DNA of 64,000 nt, taken from NCBI RefSeq assembly GCF_040802235.1, contig NC_133169.1:39811034-39875033 (forward strand). The letters run 5' to 3'. The position numbers were made by a program, and so were the translations under genes. Below, piece after piece: positions 1 to 11,269 of the stretch (position 1 is its first letter; each line of letters begins with the position of its first letter). The notes below the pieces were generated by a model. The model was not told where the DNA came from and searched no databases. It worked only from the letters and a program-made list of their open reading frames with translations. The stretch comes from Manis javanica (taxonomy: Eukaryota > Chordata > Mammalia > Pholidota > Manidae).

Positions 1-44
1 GTCTTGTTTATTGTTGTCTGTAACAAATTCTTCTGCCTTTTCAT
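1..44 (-). CDS. L1 ORF1 protein, first 14 codons (partial)
   Basis: The ATG at 44-42 is followed by codons for MKRQKNLLQTTINK and then the window edge. The L1 at 28776 begins MKRQKNMIQTRLTK, so this is the ORF1p start. ORF1p is the RNA-binding chaperone of the L1 particle. Nothing can be said about the integrity of the rest. Confidence 0.7.
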   Translation of the reverse strand, partial: MKRQKNLLQTTINK

Positions 45-846
45 TGCAACAGAGGTAGTCTTAGGCTGTTGGTGCATGTGTCAGCTGGGAGAACAAAGTC
101 CCTTCCTGATTGGCCCTCACCTTTCCTTCCTTTGAGAATGGTGAGCTCTTGTGGCTTGTGCTGGACAGATGCGTGTGGACGGGACCTCTGAGTCTGGTCT
201 GCGGCTGCTGTGGGCATTGCCAGTCTAAGGCTGCTGCTCTGCTATGGTGGGGCCATGCTGGAGGGGGAATGGGCTGGAGGCTGTTTATCGCAGTGAGGTG
301 CCTCAGAGCTCTGCTGCCGCCTGGTGGTTAGGGTGCCCGGAGTTCCCCAGGATTCCCAGCTGCTGGGTTGAGTGTGCTGGGATGCTTCCATCCAGCTGTG
401 AGACTCCTGTCCCTTTAAGACTTTCAAAAAGCCCTTGCTTTTCTTTTGTGGGGCTGCAGGGACCCACTCGCAGGTTTTACTGTCCTGTTTCCCTAGTATC
501 CAGCACACCATACACTGTGTGTCTCCACTCCCAGTGTGGATTACTAGGGCTGGGAGTTTAGCAGTCCTGGGCTCCCACTCCCTCCCTGCTCCAACTCTTC
601 TCCTCCCACCAGGGAGCTGGGGTGAAAGGCACTCTTGGTTTCTGCTGGGCCGTGGTTTTTATCTTACCCCCTTTGTGAGGTGCTGGGTTCTCGCAGGTGT
701 AGATGTAGCCTGGCTGTTGAACTGTATCTTCCAGTCTCTCTTTTAGGAATAGTTGTATTTGTTGTATTTTCAAAAATGTGTATGGTTTTGGGAATGAGAT
801 TTCCACTGACCTACTCACACCACCATCTTGGCTCCTCCTCCTCCCT
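1..846 (-). mobile_element. LINE-1, 5' UTR and ORF1 start (runs off left edge)
   Basis: Read on the minus strand, this is an L1 5' untranslated region starting near 846 and leading to an ORF1 ATG at 44-42. It aligns by eye with the 5' UTR of the plus-strand L1 at 28160-28775, including the stretch before the ORF1 ATG and the first ORF1 codons. It extends about 150 bp further 5' than that copy and keeps a CCAAGATGG site near 822-833, the kind of YY1-like motif known at L1 5' ends. The rest of the element lies outside the window, so its target-site duplication cannot be tested. Several frames stay open across the GC-rich UTR but none looks like a host gene. Confidence 0.85.
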
Positions 847-1190
847 GTCTAACATTTTTATAGGTCCCAAGATAGAAAGAAGGGAAACACTCATCTAAAA
901 TAAAAATCATGAAAATGTTGTCTAATATTAATGAAATGGGAACACGTGCACCAAATGAAATGAACAAATTAAAGCTCTGTGTTAACCACATACATGGTTT
1001 TCCTATGTAAAACATAGGAAATGAATAACATAGAAATGAAGTAAGCCAGATACAAAATCATACAGTAATAGCCTTCCATTTATCTAAATTTCAAAACAGG
1101 GAAAACTTATCTAATCTAAAGTCAGAAAGTACAGGTGCACACTTGATGCCAGTGTTTTTTTCATGAAGTCAAAGAATGAACTTAGCAAAC
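847..1190. other. AT-rich gap, nothing recognised
   Basis: About 340 bp of AT-rich sequence between the L1 5' end and an LTR fragment. I see no gene and no recognisable repeat. Confidence 0.5.
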
Positions 1191-1502
1191 TGGGTAAAAT
1201 TGCAGTATTTCCAGAATCTCTTGCTTGGCTTTAGTGCATCTGTATATCAATAGGGGTTTCCAAAGGGTGGAGAGAAGTAGTCCATCTCAATATCAATAGT
1301 AATAACAAGGGAGAGTGAGGGCATATCTGGACCAGAAAGGTTAGGTGGGATCCCTCTTTACAGCCCGGATGTGAGAGACACAGTCGAGCAGAAGTGGACA
1401 GCTGCTTGTAAGCAATAAATGGGTTTCTTAAACTTTATTACTCCCTTTGACTTATTTCAGTTTCAAAGGTATTTTGCCCCAGGATTTCCCCTCCCCAGAG
1501 TT
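1191..1502 (+). mobile_element. LTR fragment, type C
   Basis: It begins TGGGTAAAATTG and runs past an AATAAA signal near 1415. It matches the two minus-strand type C LTRs at 35955-36256 and 48275-48917 over the same landmarks: the GGTAAAATTG start, a stretch reading GAGCAGAAGTGGACAGC, and the poly(A) signal. Its 3' part is missing, because it abuts a type B LTR of opposite orientation. Confidence 0.65.
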
Positions 1503-2446
1503 ACACAGTCAATGTAGGAAAGCAAGGGAGGCTTTTATTTAAAGATTAAGTGAGAGGACAGAGTTCCCGGCTCACACCTTCAGGGAACAAGAGAGTCTGG
1601 AGTGGTGAGTTGTCTAGGAGGGGATTTATATGCAGTTGAGGATGACTGTGACATAAGGCTAGGGTGCAGACCTGCCAAATGGTCTTGAAATGTTTATCTT
1701 TGATGAGACACTAAGTCTCTTTTCCCCATATCAGTTCTTTAGGTAACAGAAGAAATGTATTGCTGTGATTCCGTCCCAGGATAGCAGCTTCTTGGGCTGG
1801 AGTGTATCAACCAAAGCAGCCTGCCCTGCCCCCAAGGTGCGCTGAAGTGTTGTCTGTTTGCTAAAGAGTATGTTATTAATGTTACTTCTTAACTTCCTGG
1901 TTTTTAACATGTAATCTTATCTTTAATATGGAATCCTTCCTGTTTTTCTATGTTGTTTATAGCTGGACTAGCTTGCCAAATCAGTTGCTCAGGTTGCAAA
2001 TTACTTAATTAGCAGCATATGGGTAAAGTTAAAAAAATAAGCTAGGCCTTTTAGCAGGCTACTGTAAATCTTACAATGGCACTAACTAACTGACATAATG
2101 AAAAGCATGGACTGTGCTGAGCTGTTTTCTTATCTGCAGAATATTCAAACATTCCAGGCCATGTTACTCCTGGCTTTTTGAACTTTAACTGATTAGCTCA
2201 TTAATTTTGAATCTTTTCTGGCTTTCTAGTTTTAACTAACCTCACTGAAGAATGCCTATACTCCTAGTTTCATATACTTACCCTAGAGAATTAATGTGAC
2301 TCTGTCTTTGCTTAGTGTTTAACATGGGGTTTCGGTGGGGGTTCCCTTGCACACAAGTCACGTTGTTCTGACTGTGATGTTCCTGCTCTGCTTTCTTCTC
2401 CTGAGGCCCTCACCTTCCTCTGCCTAAACCCTTGGTCCCTGTCTCA
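1503..2446 (-). mobile_element. LTR, type B (older variant), 3' end missing
   Basis: On the minus strand this starts with TGAGACAGGGACC at 2446 and keeps the AATAAA-containing region near 1530-1545. It matches the complete type B LTR at 57094-57897 in order but is more diverged, and it lacks the terminal ACCCCGGTGTCA. The missing end lies where the type C fragment begins. Confidence 0.7.
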
Positions 2447-2925
2447 CCCTCACAACCACCCATTCCCTGATTCCTGAGGTCTATTCATTGTTATTTTCTA
2501 TTCTGTCTCACAGTTTCTCATAATTTCACACCATGACTTAACTTATTGCATCCCTTGCTGGTACCAACCTTTGAAGAATAATGTTTCCTCTGAATAAACA
2601 TACATTAGCAGAAGGAACACATATGGATAGACACAAACCAGTTGAAAAAGAGTTTTCAGAGTTGTGCTGGCAATTTCACACAAAATTGTTTTTTAATAAT
2701 TACATATAAATATTTTTTAAGTTTTGCAAAACCAACAGAAGAGAATAAATCTTATGATTAGGTAGTGTGAAAATGGCACCCAATTGTGTCTTTTATTAAC
2801 ACACAAGATCATCCTTGTCAAGATTACATGGATTCTGTGTTAGTTACTAGCTGAGTGACAGGATATATTCTTTAGCATTATTGCATGAACTTTTAGAGTG
2901 TAGTCAGTTTCATAACATCTTTCTA
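2447..2925. other. Intergenic, nothing recognised
   Basis: No open frame or familiar repeat was found. The first 130 bp could be old ERV internal sequence, because they directly follow the 5' end of the type B LTR, but I cannot show it. Confidence 0.4.
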
Positions 2926-3056
2926 TATTGACAGATAGTGACTACACCAGTGGGGGTGAGGGTTTAATAATATATATAACTGTTAAATCACTATGATATA
3001 TACTTGGAACTGATATAATATTGTATATCAACTATACTTCAATAAAATATTATTGG
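2926..3056 (+). mobile_element. Old L1 3' end remnant
   Basis: The order is a dyad-like 'tgactacacc' stretch, 'taactgttaaatcacta', 'gtatatcaactatac' and 'caataaaat'. The same order occurs at 6230-6355 and 35740-35870. I take it as the terminal part of an L1 3' UTR ending in a poly(A) signal. No tail or target-site duplication is visible. Confidence 0.55.
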
Positions 3057-4385
3057 TAGTTACATTGATGTTTGTGCCCAAATACAGTAAATAACTGCAA
3101 AATATTGTGAAGCTCTCAGACTGATAAATAGGTGTGCCATCATCATCAGGATCATTGTTCCAAGACTAGGACAGAGTGGTATCATTCCATTTCCCTTTAA
3201 CAAAAAGAGGGACAGGAAAAACACACTTTGGGAATAAAGAATGATAAGTGACTGAGGAAATAAGTAGTCAATGATAGAGAAATTACACCATAATCATGTG
3301 GAATCTGGAAGCATATTTTTTTCTTAAAAGCGGTGGAAATATAAGAGGAATTGAAACATACAGATGATAGAAAAATTTGAGACTATAATGATAGCATGAA
3401 AGAAGAATGAAGGGACAGATGAAAGAATAAAAACAAACATATTTAAAAAGTAAATTGCTTTCCAGGCAAATTTATTGATATTCAGAAGCCAACTAGAAGT
3501 AAATTTACATTTACAAGATATAAAGTTAATATTAATTAACTAAATTTAAACTTATAAATAATTAAGTTTCAAAATAAACAAAAATACTAAAATTTAGAAA
3601 ACTTTTAAAGCACGTCAATTTACTGGTGTATTAATTTAAATTTATACATAATTTTATGTGAAACAAATTTACAAAGCAAAGTGTGGGAAAGAGTAAATGA
3701 TGACTTCTCTTAATTATTCTTTCCATGTTTATGTAAGGATAACATATTCCTTATTCTCATCTTTGTCCTGGAAAATGACACCTGTCCCATTGCCAAACTA
3801 ATCCCACTACTCTTAAATGACAGTATGTGATACCCAATGACATCTGCCTTTAATATAATGTGCTCCTAATTTATCTTAAAGAGTGCTAAGATTGTTGTAT
3901 TTCCCAATTATGTCAAATACTGGAGGAGTAATCATTTAATTAATCAGTTCAACTGAGCTCATAAAAAAGCCTTGCCAATACAAACAAATGAAAAGAAACA
4001 ATAAATTTGGAATTACTCGTGTGTATTAGTAATTACAAAACTAAGAAAGTAAAATGATGACTAGGAATTTTAACAAAATATTTAAAATTTGAAACATAAA
4101 ATTGTCCCAACTGAAAATGAGACCAGTGATAGTTTAAGATGTATTAGAAATAAAATACAATACTACTCTGGACCAGGGGCCAACTGATGTGAACATAATG
4201 TGCACTGAATAGGAAATTGCTAAGACACTCCACTGCCATGGAAAGCCATGGGATCATATATGTGTAGCATTATATGTAGGACAACCAATGATGTAAGAGA
4301 TACCTAATAATGTTAAAAGAACTTGCATGAATCAAATAATCTGATACATATTAGCAGGTAGGAGATTCATGGATATTTTAGATAT
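3057..4385. repeat. 3' flank of OR-1, duplicated downstream of OR-4
   Basis: AT-rich DNA without a gene. It aligns by eye in several patches with 38150-39348, the 3' flank of OR-4. Shared landmarks are a GAAAGAAGAATGAAGGGA run (3403 and 38389) and the 'catgaatcaaat' stretch shortly before each stop codon. OR-1 and OR-4 were therefore duplicated with at least 1 kb of 3' flank. Confidence 0.6.
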
Positions 4386-5333
4386 TCATAATTTTGGTGT
4401 CATTTTTTCACCCAAAATTTTGCTAAGGGCCACCTTCATGTCCTTGTTTCTGAAACTATAAATGACAGGATTCAGGCTGGGAGGTAACAGAGAGTATAAT
4501 ACAGACAAAAAGAGGTTCAGTGATGTTGAGGCTTTTGAGGTTGAACCTAAATATGCAATAAATCCAGAAGAGAGGAACAAGGTCACCACAGTGAGATGGG
4601 GCATGCAGGTGGAGAAGGTTTTAAACCTGCCTTGTGCAGAAGGAATCCTAAGGACAGTGGAGAAAATATAAACATAGGAGACAACCATCAAAATGAAACA
4701 CACAAAAGCAAAACAACAACTAAAAATAATGAACACATGTTCCAGAATTTGCTCTCCAGAGCAAGAAAGTGCAAGCAGTGAGGGAACATCACAGAAGAAC
4801 TGGTGCACAATGTTAGGCCCACAGAAGCGGACAGAGAAGGTTCCTGCGGCGTGAAGGGATCCGTAGCTACACCCACTGACCCAGGACGCCGTCACCATCC
4901 GCACACAGGCATCTCTGCTCATGATGGCCTCGTAGTGCAGAGGGCGGCAGATGGCAGCATGGCGATCATAGGACATCACCAGGAGGAGGGCAAACTCCGT
5001 GCCAGCAAAACACATAACGAGGAAAACCTGTGCAGCACATCCCATGAAGGAGATGGAGTGGCTGCCGGCCAGAGAGTTCAGGAGGGATTTGGGCACAGTG
5101 ACAGACATATAGCAGATGTCAATCAAGGACAGATTCTTCAGGAAGAAGTACATGGGGGATCGGAGACGCTGGTCCATGGTGGTGAGGGTGAAAATGAGGA
5201 GGTTCCCCATCAGGGCTGCCAGGTAAATGAGGAAGAAGAGTGCGGCACACAGGCTCTGGAGCCCCTGGGCATCAGGGAATCCCACGAGTAAGAATTCTGT
5301 TACGTTGTTCCTGGTGCCCGATATCTCAGCCAT
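4386..5333 (-). CDS. Olfactory receptor OR-1, OR14-like, intact (315 aa)
   Basis: Class II odorant receptor: a seven-transmembrane G-protein-coupled receptor expected to signal through Golf in olfactory neuron cilia. Visible features are an N-glycosylation site N10-V-T, FLKNLS (64-69, TM2 start), Cys99 with Cys171, Cys181 and Cys191 in the extracellular loops, LRIPSA (228-233), KTFSTC (238-243) and PSLNPVIYS (285-293). The TM3 motif is DRH (123-125) rather than DRY. SISFMGC and VHQFFCDVP point to the OR14 family. Length is normal and there is no in-frame break. The ATG is supported by a splice acceptor 12 nt upstream, shared with the paralogs. Residues 1-187 are nearly those of OR-3 (8 differences counted), whereas from 188 on the protein is closer to OR-4. 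Function is probable; the ligand is unknown. Confidence 0.93.
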   Translation of the reverse strand: MAEISGTRNNVTEFLLVGFPDAQGLQSLCAALFFLIYLAALMGNLLIFTLTTMDQRLRSPMYFFLKNLSLIDICYMSVTVPKSLLNSLAGSHSISFMGCAAQVFLVMCFAGTEFALLLVMSYDRHAAICRPLHYEAIMSRDACVRMVTASWVSGCSYGSLHAAGTFSVRFCGPNIVHQFFCDVPSLLALSCSGEQILEHVFIIFSCCFAFVCFILMVVSYVYIFSTVLRIPSAQGRFKTFSTCMPHLTVVTLFLSSGFIAYLGSTSKASTSLNLFLSVLYSLLPPSLNPVIYSFRNKDMKVALSKILGEKMTPKL

Positions 5334-5360
5334 GATGATTCTTATCTACAAAGAAAGAAG
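5334..5360 (-). promoter_or_regulatory. Splice acceptor before OR-1 ATG
   Basis: On the minus strand a pyrimidine tract CTTCTTTCTTTG is followed by TAG, leaving 12 nt of exon before the ATG. The same arrangement precedes OR-2, OR-3 and OR-4. This is the usual OR gene layout: upstream noncoding exon or exons plus one coding exon. Confidence 0.7.
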
Positions 5361-5740
5361 TCTGATAAAAAGTCCATTTGGATATTGTCATATTCCTCTT
5401 TCCTTAACCCTTAACAATCTTGATTAAGTTCAAGGAGTAGATCATCAGAATAAAACCACAGAAATACATCACATAGCCTCCCCCATTAAGATATTTACAG
5501 AGAGGCAAATGAAATATGATTTATGTTGAGGGCCAACTTGAAGATGCATAAAGTGCAGCCAAATGGCTCCTGCTGGCTCTTCCAGAACAGGAAGGTTTAT
5601 CAACTCTTTTGCTTTAGGGGTCTAACAGGTACATAGACTTCAGGAAAAATCTGCCTGGTCTGCAGTAAATAAATTTCACAGATGCAGCTGAAAATGGCAA
5701 CAAAAAATTACATGCTGACTGCTTCTGGAGATTATTGATA
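5361..5740. other. Intergenic, nothing recognised
   Basis: Putative intron 1 of OR-1. No ORF or repeat was identified. Confidence 0.4.
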
Positions 5741-5890
5741 AATTACTTGCTCTTGCTTTGTTTTTAGATTTCACATATAAGTGAAATCACATAGTATTTG
5801 TCTTTCTCCCCTGGCTTATTTCACTTAGCCTAATACCATCTAAGTACAACCATGCTGTTGCAAATTTTAAAACTTCTACTTTTTTAAGGC
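5741..5890 (-). mobile_element. L1 3' end fragment
   Basis: Plus-strand text such as 'tttcacttagcctaatacc' is the reverse complement of the widely shared L1 3' segment about TAAGTGAAATAAG (compare the plus-strand form at 33580-33645). It is a short, diverged fragment. Confidence 0.6.
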
Positions 5891-6039
5891 TGAAGTAACA
5901 GACAATTAATAAAATAAAAAGTTATTACAGTTTTAAGTGTGTCAAAGGAGATTAAAGATGATACAGAACAGGCAGAAGCAGAACAGAGGAGAAGCAAGAC
6001 ATTGCAATGCTGAATCTTTTAATTGATGTTTGACATACT

Positions 6040-6355
6040 GCTTATAAAAACAACAGTAGACTCATAGACACTGAGAAGTGACTGGTGGTTACTTTACGGA
6101 GGAGTTAGGATGGGTGGGTGAAATAGGAGAAGGAGATAAAGAGCAACACAATCTCAATCATAATATACATTAATCACAGGGATGAAAATACAGCACAGAA
6201 AATGTAGTCAGTAGTTCTGTTACGTCTTTCTATGTTAACAGATGGTAACTACATTAGCTGGACTGAAGATTTAATAATGTATATAACTGTTGAATCACTA
6301 TCTGCATACTAGAAACAAATATAATATCATATATCAACTATACATAAATAAAAAA
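6040..6355 (+). mobile_element. Old L1 3' UTR remnant
   Basis: It contains 'gagaagtgactggtggttac', typical of old mammalian L1 3' UTRs, and ends with the same terminal block as 2926-3056, up to 'aaataaaaaata'. It has no coding capacity. Confidence 0.55.
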
Positions 6356-6524
6356 TACACATATAAATAGTCCATGTCTTCCCAGCGTGACTATCCATGG
6401 TAGAGCAATTCCTTGTGTGAAACTCTTCTGAATTCATATTAAATACTACCACAAAAGTGATCTTGCCTCAGTAATAAAATTAGCTACCCACTAATTACAT
6501 AATAATGAATCCAGGCTATTTCCT

Positions 6525-6645
6525 CATTGTGTGTGTATATACATATATCTGTATGTTTAAAATATAAATATATACAAAATGTTATAAATAAATATATATA
6601 CAATGTAAATATATATATGTATGTAATATATATATATATATAATT
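6525..6645. repeat. AT/TA-rich simple repeat
   Basis: Imperfect TA, TATG and TAAA repeats, including an uninterrupted (TA) tract near 6628-6642. Confidence 0.85.
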
Positions 6646-6989
6646 TTTGTTCCCCTGACTCTAGTTTTCATTTAACAAAACATGATTCCTCTGGGTACAC
6701 AGTGGCATCTAGAATCAGCAGAACATTCTCTGATACTCTTGTTTGAAACAGAATAGATGCGAAATATTCTCACCAATAACTACGGGAGACACAGATGACA
6801 AATTCAAAATTCCTTCTTCCTGATGACAGCAGACGAGGACTGCTTGAGTAAATCTATCCCTCAGCATCATCTGAACTTTTTCCTTCCTATTCGTTGAGTG
6901 TGGCAATTAAGTATAAACTGAGAAGATCCCGGTGGATGCCCTGATATGGGGCCCATTTTTAGGTTCCATCCCTCAATTCTGAGTTCTCA

Positions 6990-7420
6990 TAAGAGTGAAA
7001 GCAAAGGACTGACTTCATTATCTTTTTTGAAAGCCAGTTTCATTCAAGAATAGCTGCTTTTTCCAAGACCAAGGTGCTTAATTATCTCCACAATTCCTGT
7101 GTGATTGCTGAGTTCTATGCTTTCCATTCAGCCACTTGCATTGGTTCAAAGTTAACTTTTGATTTCAAATGAGGTCACGGTTATATAATTGGGGTGGGAA
7201 TTAACTAGAAGAAATGGTCAAGAGAGAAAACGTTCCCTCAGGGATCAGAGAACAACCTTACATCCCCAGCCTTAGGACCACTCAGAAAGGTAACTTCTTG
7301 TCCTAGCACTTTTCTGTCATGAGCCTAACACAGCACCGCCCTGACTACTTCCACGTGGCACCTTTCTGTTCACTGATGTGTTAAAGCATCAAGGTTTCAG
7401 TGGAAAATACATTTGAACTG
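6990..7420 (-). promoter_or_regulatory. Conserved upstream block of OR-1 (candidate promoter)
   Basis: On the minus strand this block matches 11290-11690 (upstream of OR-2) and 19370-19740 (upstream of OR-3). Going downstream on the minus strand it has a TTTTCCACTGAAA-like start near 7400, a palindrome TCCCTGAGGGA at 7244-7234 and, about 45 nt further, CCCCAATTATATAACC at 7194-7179. The last resembles a TATA box with an adjacent homeodomain-type AATTAT, as in OR promoters. It lies 1.7-2.1 kb upstream of the OR-1 ATG. No such block was found upstream of OR-4. Promoter function is inferred. Confidence 0.5.
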
Positions 7421-8229
7421 AAAATTAAACTCAGGAGCACATCTTAAGTCAAGAATACTGTTTTATTTTCCTTTCCTTCTATTTTCTTTTGTATTTTAAC
7501 ACTATCATATGTTATGTGTATAAAATATCAAGCAATATAAAAAAACTGTAAATTAAAATGAAACTGGGCTCATCACACGTCCCCCCAGAGAGCGTGTAGG
7601 CACAGGTGAGCCAGGAACTCCTCTAACACACAGCCTGGGAATCTGCACACGTGTGAAAGTGCATCCCCTGACACTCACCATGCATGATCCACAGGCTAAC
7701 TTTTTACATACAAATATATTTCATTTGATTTCCTTTTTATCTAACAGCATATTTTTAAGTGTTATGGATATTCAATATTTTGTTTTGAAGTCCATCTCCA
7801 CCAGCATGTGACATTAAGGTCAGCATAATTTTACAAGCTTCGTCTCCCCAAGTGTGCACAGATGCTTAAGAAAGTCTCTTGAAATATTACTGTATCAAGT
7901 GTAAGAAAATTTAAATTTTCATTGATTCTTCAAAGGTGCTTCCAAAAATGTTTGCAGGTGTGTATTATTACCACATGCCGAAGGGCTTTTCCTTAACCTG
8001 TGGATCTGTTGTGCGTAACATTTTAATCATCATTTTCAATTTGTTAAAATACACCTAAGAAAATTTTCCATTTTTAAATTATGTAGCTAAGTGCCATTAA
8101 TTTACATTGTTGGGCAACTGAAACTACCACCCACCTCTGAAGCTATTTTATCTTCCTCAATTGAATCTGAATACATGTTTAAAAAAAAAACATATATTTA
8201 TGCCTATATACCCAGCATCGGACACCTAC
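7421..8229. other. Intergenic, AT-rich
   Basis: No gene. Parts of 7790-8090 may be very old L1 sequence. About 100 bp at 7565-7680 is more GC-rich than its surroundings, without an identifiable origin. Confidence 0.35.
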
Positions 8230-9305
8230 CATTATGCTTTCTCTATGAATTTGAATACTGTTGGTACCTCCTGTAAGTGGATCATACATTACATTCCTGT
8301 CATCAATAGCTTGTTTCTCTTATCATAAAGTCTCCAATTTCCTCCATATTGGAGAATGCATCAAGATCCCTTTCCTTTTTGATTCTTAATAATATCTGAT
8401 ATTTATATACTATAATTATTATTCATTCATAAATTGACAGACATTTGAGTAGATCCACCTTTTGGTTATTGTGAATAATGCTGATATTAGCATCGGAGTA
8501 CAAAAAAATGTCTATTCATATTCCTTTTTCCAATATTTCTGGGCATACAGCCACAAGTGGAATTCACTGCCTCATGCGATGACTCAGTATTCCCTTCCCT
8601 GAGTGACTGAATGTCGTGTTCCTCGGGGTCCGCACGGCCACACCCGCAGCCCCCAGAGCCTGCGCGGAGGACACAGCGCCCCGCAGCCAGGCACCACTGG
8701 CTTCCTGCCTCCCTGCCTCCCGCCATCCTTCCTTGCCTGCCTTGCTCCTTCCTTGCTTCCCCTCCTCCCCGTTACCTCCTCTTTCCCCGCACGCCTCCCC
8801 TTCCTTCCCCCGCTCTAACCCCCTGAGGGCGGATCTCCCCAGGCTCCACATGGCCCCTCCCCGCCGACCATCTGTCCTGTCCGCACAGGCCGCCAGGATG
8901 CTTTCTCTGGGGAAATTTCTATTCAATCTCGTGGCCATTTCTTAATCAAGCTGTTTTTTACTGTTGTTTTCATTGATGTTTGTTTTTCAGTTGTAAATGT
9001 ATTTTATGTGTTCTGAATATCAATTCTTATCAGAAATAAAGACTTAAATATTTTCTCCTTTTCCATGGGTTACCTTTTCACTTTGTTGATAGCATCTTCC
9101 AGTGTACACATATTTTAATTTTGGTAAAATAAGATTTGTCTGATTTTTTTCTTGTTGCCTGTTATTTTGGTTTTATAACCAAAAAATTATTGCCAAATCC
9201 ATTGACACAGAGCTATACCCTATGTTTTCCTCTAAGATATTTATAGACTTAGGTAGAATATTTAGGTCTTTCTTTGATCCATTTTACTTGATTGTGTATC
9301 AACTG
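8230..9305 (-). mobile_element. Old L1 3' region, interrupted by a CpG-rich patch
   Basis: 8230-8582 and 8900-9305 both read as the reverse complement of mammalian L1 3' sequence. Landmarks are 'tattgtgaataatgctg' at 8468, 'aaatttctattcaatc' at 8909 and 'attattgccaaatccattg' at 9186. Between them lies a GC-rich segment unlike L1. The two L1 parts are in the expected order and orientation, so this is one element. Confidence 0.7.
8583..8905. other. CpG-rich patch inside an L1
   Basis: About 320 bp of high GC with many CpG and a pyrimidine-rich imperfect repeat (CCTTGC/CCTTCC units, 8690-8815). The frames that stay open here on both strands give Pro/Ser- or Gly/Arg-rich low-complexity peptides with no known domain. 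I see no gene, tail or obvious target-site duplication. Confidence 0.55.
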
Positions 9306-11269
9306 CGCTTGAATAAAAAAATAAGTTAAGGCATTGAGAGTGTAGGAATCACTTCAGCCTCTCCCTTTCCCGGTGAGGGGCTTCTGGCCATCAGTAGCTT
9401 CACCATTATTCCAGGGGTTTGTCCTCCCAAGAGTGGAATACTTCAATGCTTCTGCTTTACAGGCTGTTATTTAAAAACGTGTCCAGTGACAAAAATTCAG
9501 GCCTTGGAAAACTCAGTAGAAGGAAGTTTTAAGAAGAGAAGCAAAATACGGGAGTGAACGGCATTAAGGCACTAAGTTTTCCAAATGTTCTGGATTTCTC
9601 CAGTATTTATATCAACAGTGCATCAGATGAAGCGACCAGATGTGCATTTATGAAAAGGTTAGGAAAAATTTACTTTCCTCTGAGGGATTTTTTATGCTGA
9701 AAAAAGTTATTTTCATTTTATCTGGGCAGCAGCATGCAGTGGAGGAGGAAGACGTGCAAGTTAAGGCAGCAAGGCTCTCAATGTGCCTCTGTCCTCTGTG
9801 TAGAGCTGCCTGCTGGCCACTTCCGGGTCCTGTCCTCAGTCCTCCGGTGTTTGGCGGCCTGCGGAGGACATTCATGCAACTGAAATAAGACCTCAGACTC
9901 AGAAATTTAGGAGGAAAGGTCATGTTCCTTATTTAGAATCTCGATGAGGAAGAAAAGTGGGCTGTATCCATCAGGAATAAGCTCAAGCCTATCACACCTG
10001 AACTATTTTGCCATTAATTTTTAGATATTGCTATTATGCACAGCCACTGTAATTATTTCAATTATTTCTTTAAATGTTTCCTGATAACATGCTTGGGTGT
10101 GCTTTTTGGCAAATATGTCATATATAAAGAATGGACACTTCATCTCCTCTTTTCCAATTTAATTACCTTTAATCTCCTTTCCCTGCAAATTTCACTCATT
10201 TTAACCTCCAGTATCATGTAAAATCCTGAGAGCTAGGATAGTGCTCAACTTTGTGTGTCTTTAATTTTAATGGAAAACTAACTATCCAACAATTCCTTAT
10301 TTTGCTGCTTACATGAATCACAGATCAAATTAAATCATAAAAGTTTCAGGTACATAAATATTTGTAACATTGTAAATATAGTAATGTACATGGACATGTT
10401 TATGTATTTAACAATAGATGATATGAGTGTATTAATTATAATATGAGCATAGATCATGAATATAGTACATATATGATATGTATAATATTTTTCAGTAAGA
10501 GACTATCAAAGAGTAGAATAAACACATAAATGAAACATGTATTTATGTTATAATTGCACTTAGACAAAAATGCTGTACTATATCTTATACTCAGGGTACA
10601 TAATATAAAATAAAAATAGAATTTCATTTCATTTCTAGTCTGGAACTTCAGAAATACTAAAAGAATTTTAACATTCTCTACAATTGGATACATGTGTTAA
10701 GTGAAATCCCTTGTCATGTATAGGAGTTGGCATTTAAAAAACATTTCTGGAAGTGATTTGGTGGCATATATGAAAAATTGAAATAGGCATATACTTGATA
10801 TGTCCATTATACTTTAAGGATCATGTATACTTGTGCACAGAGAAATCATTTAAATGATGTTACATGTGTTAGTGAAGACAGTCTTGAAAACAATACATTG
10901 GACATCCATAATATTTAATAATACCATTCAGATTAATAAGAGGAATTCATATGAAAGTTTGTGTGTAGAAAAAAATGAATCTCTGGACCAAGTACAGTGA
11001 ATGTCAGAAGATGAATTTTTATAAATATGTGTGTGGGGTCACAGAATGTATGTCAGAAGAAACCCTCCCTATAGTACCCGCCATGGTCCTTGGGAGGCCA
11101 TATGGGGGTGAGTCAAGTTTTAATCTCATTTAGATTTTTTACATTGTTTGACATCTTGTGTGGATAATATCTACTTACATACTATTGTAAAAGTATAAAA
11201 AATAGCAGAACTAAAGGAGTATAAAAAACAGTATTCATGGCTTAATTTGTTTCTCTGAATTTAATTCTC
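9306..11269. other. Intergenic, nothing recognised
   Basis: Mostly AT-rich. A slightly GC-richer stretch at 9730-9870 carries short overlapping open frames on both strands without recognisable domains. No repeat family was identified. Confidence 0.4.

Noticed and set aside
4803-5291. 162-codon open frame opposite OR-1 (and 20923-21471 opposite OR-3)
   Set aside because: Antisense shadows of the OR coding sequence. The same shadow appears with each conserved paralog.
8564-8945. Overlapping open frames on both strands
   Set aside because: GC-rich, low-complexity DNA lacks stops by composition. The peptides are Pro/Ser- or Gly/Arg-rich without domains.
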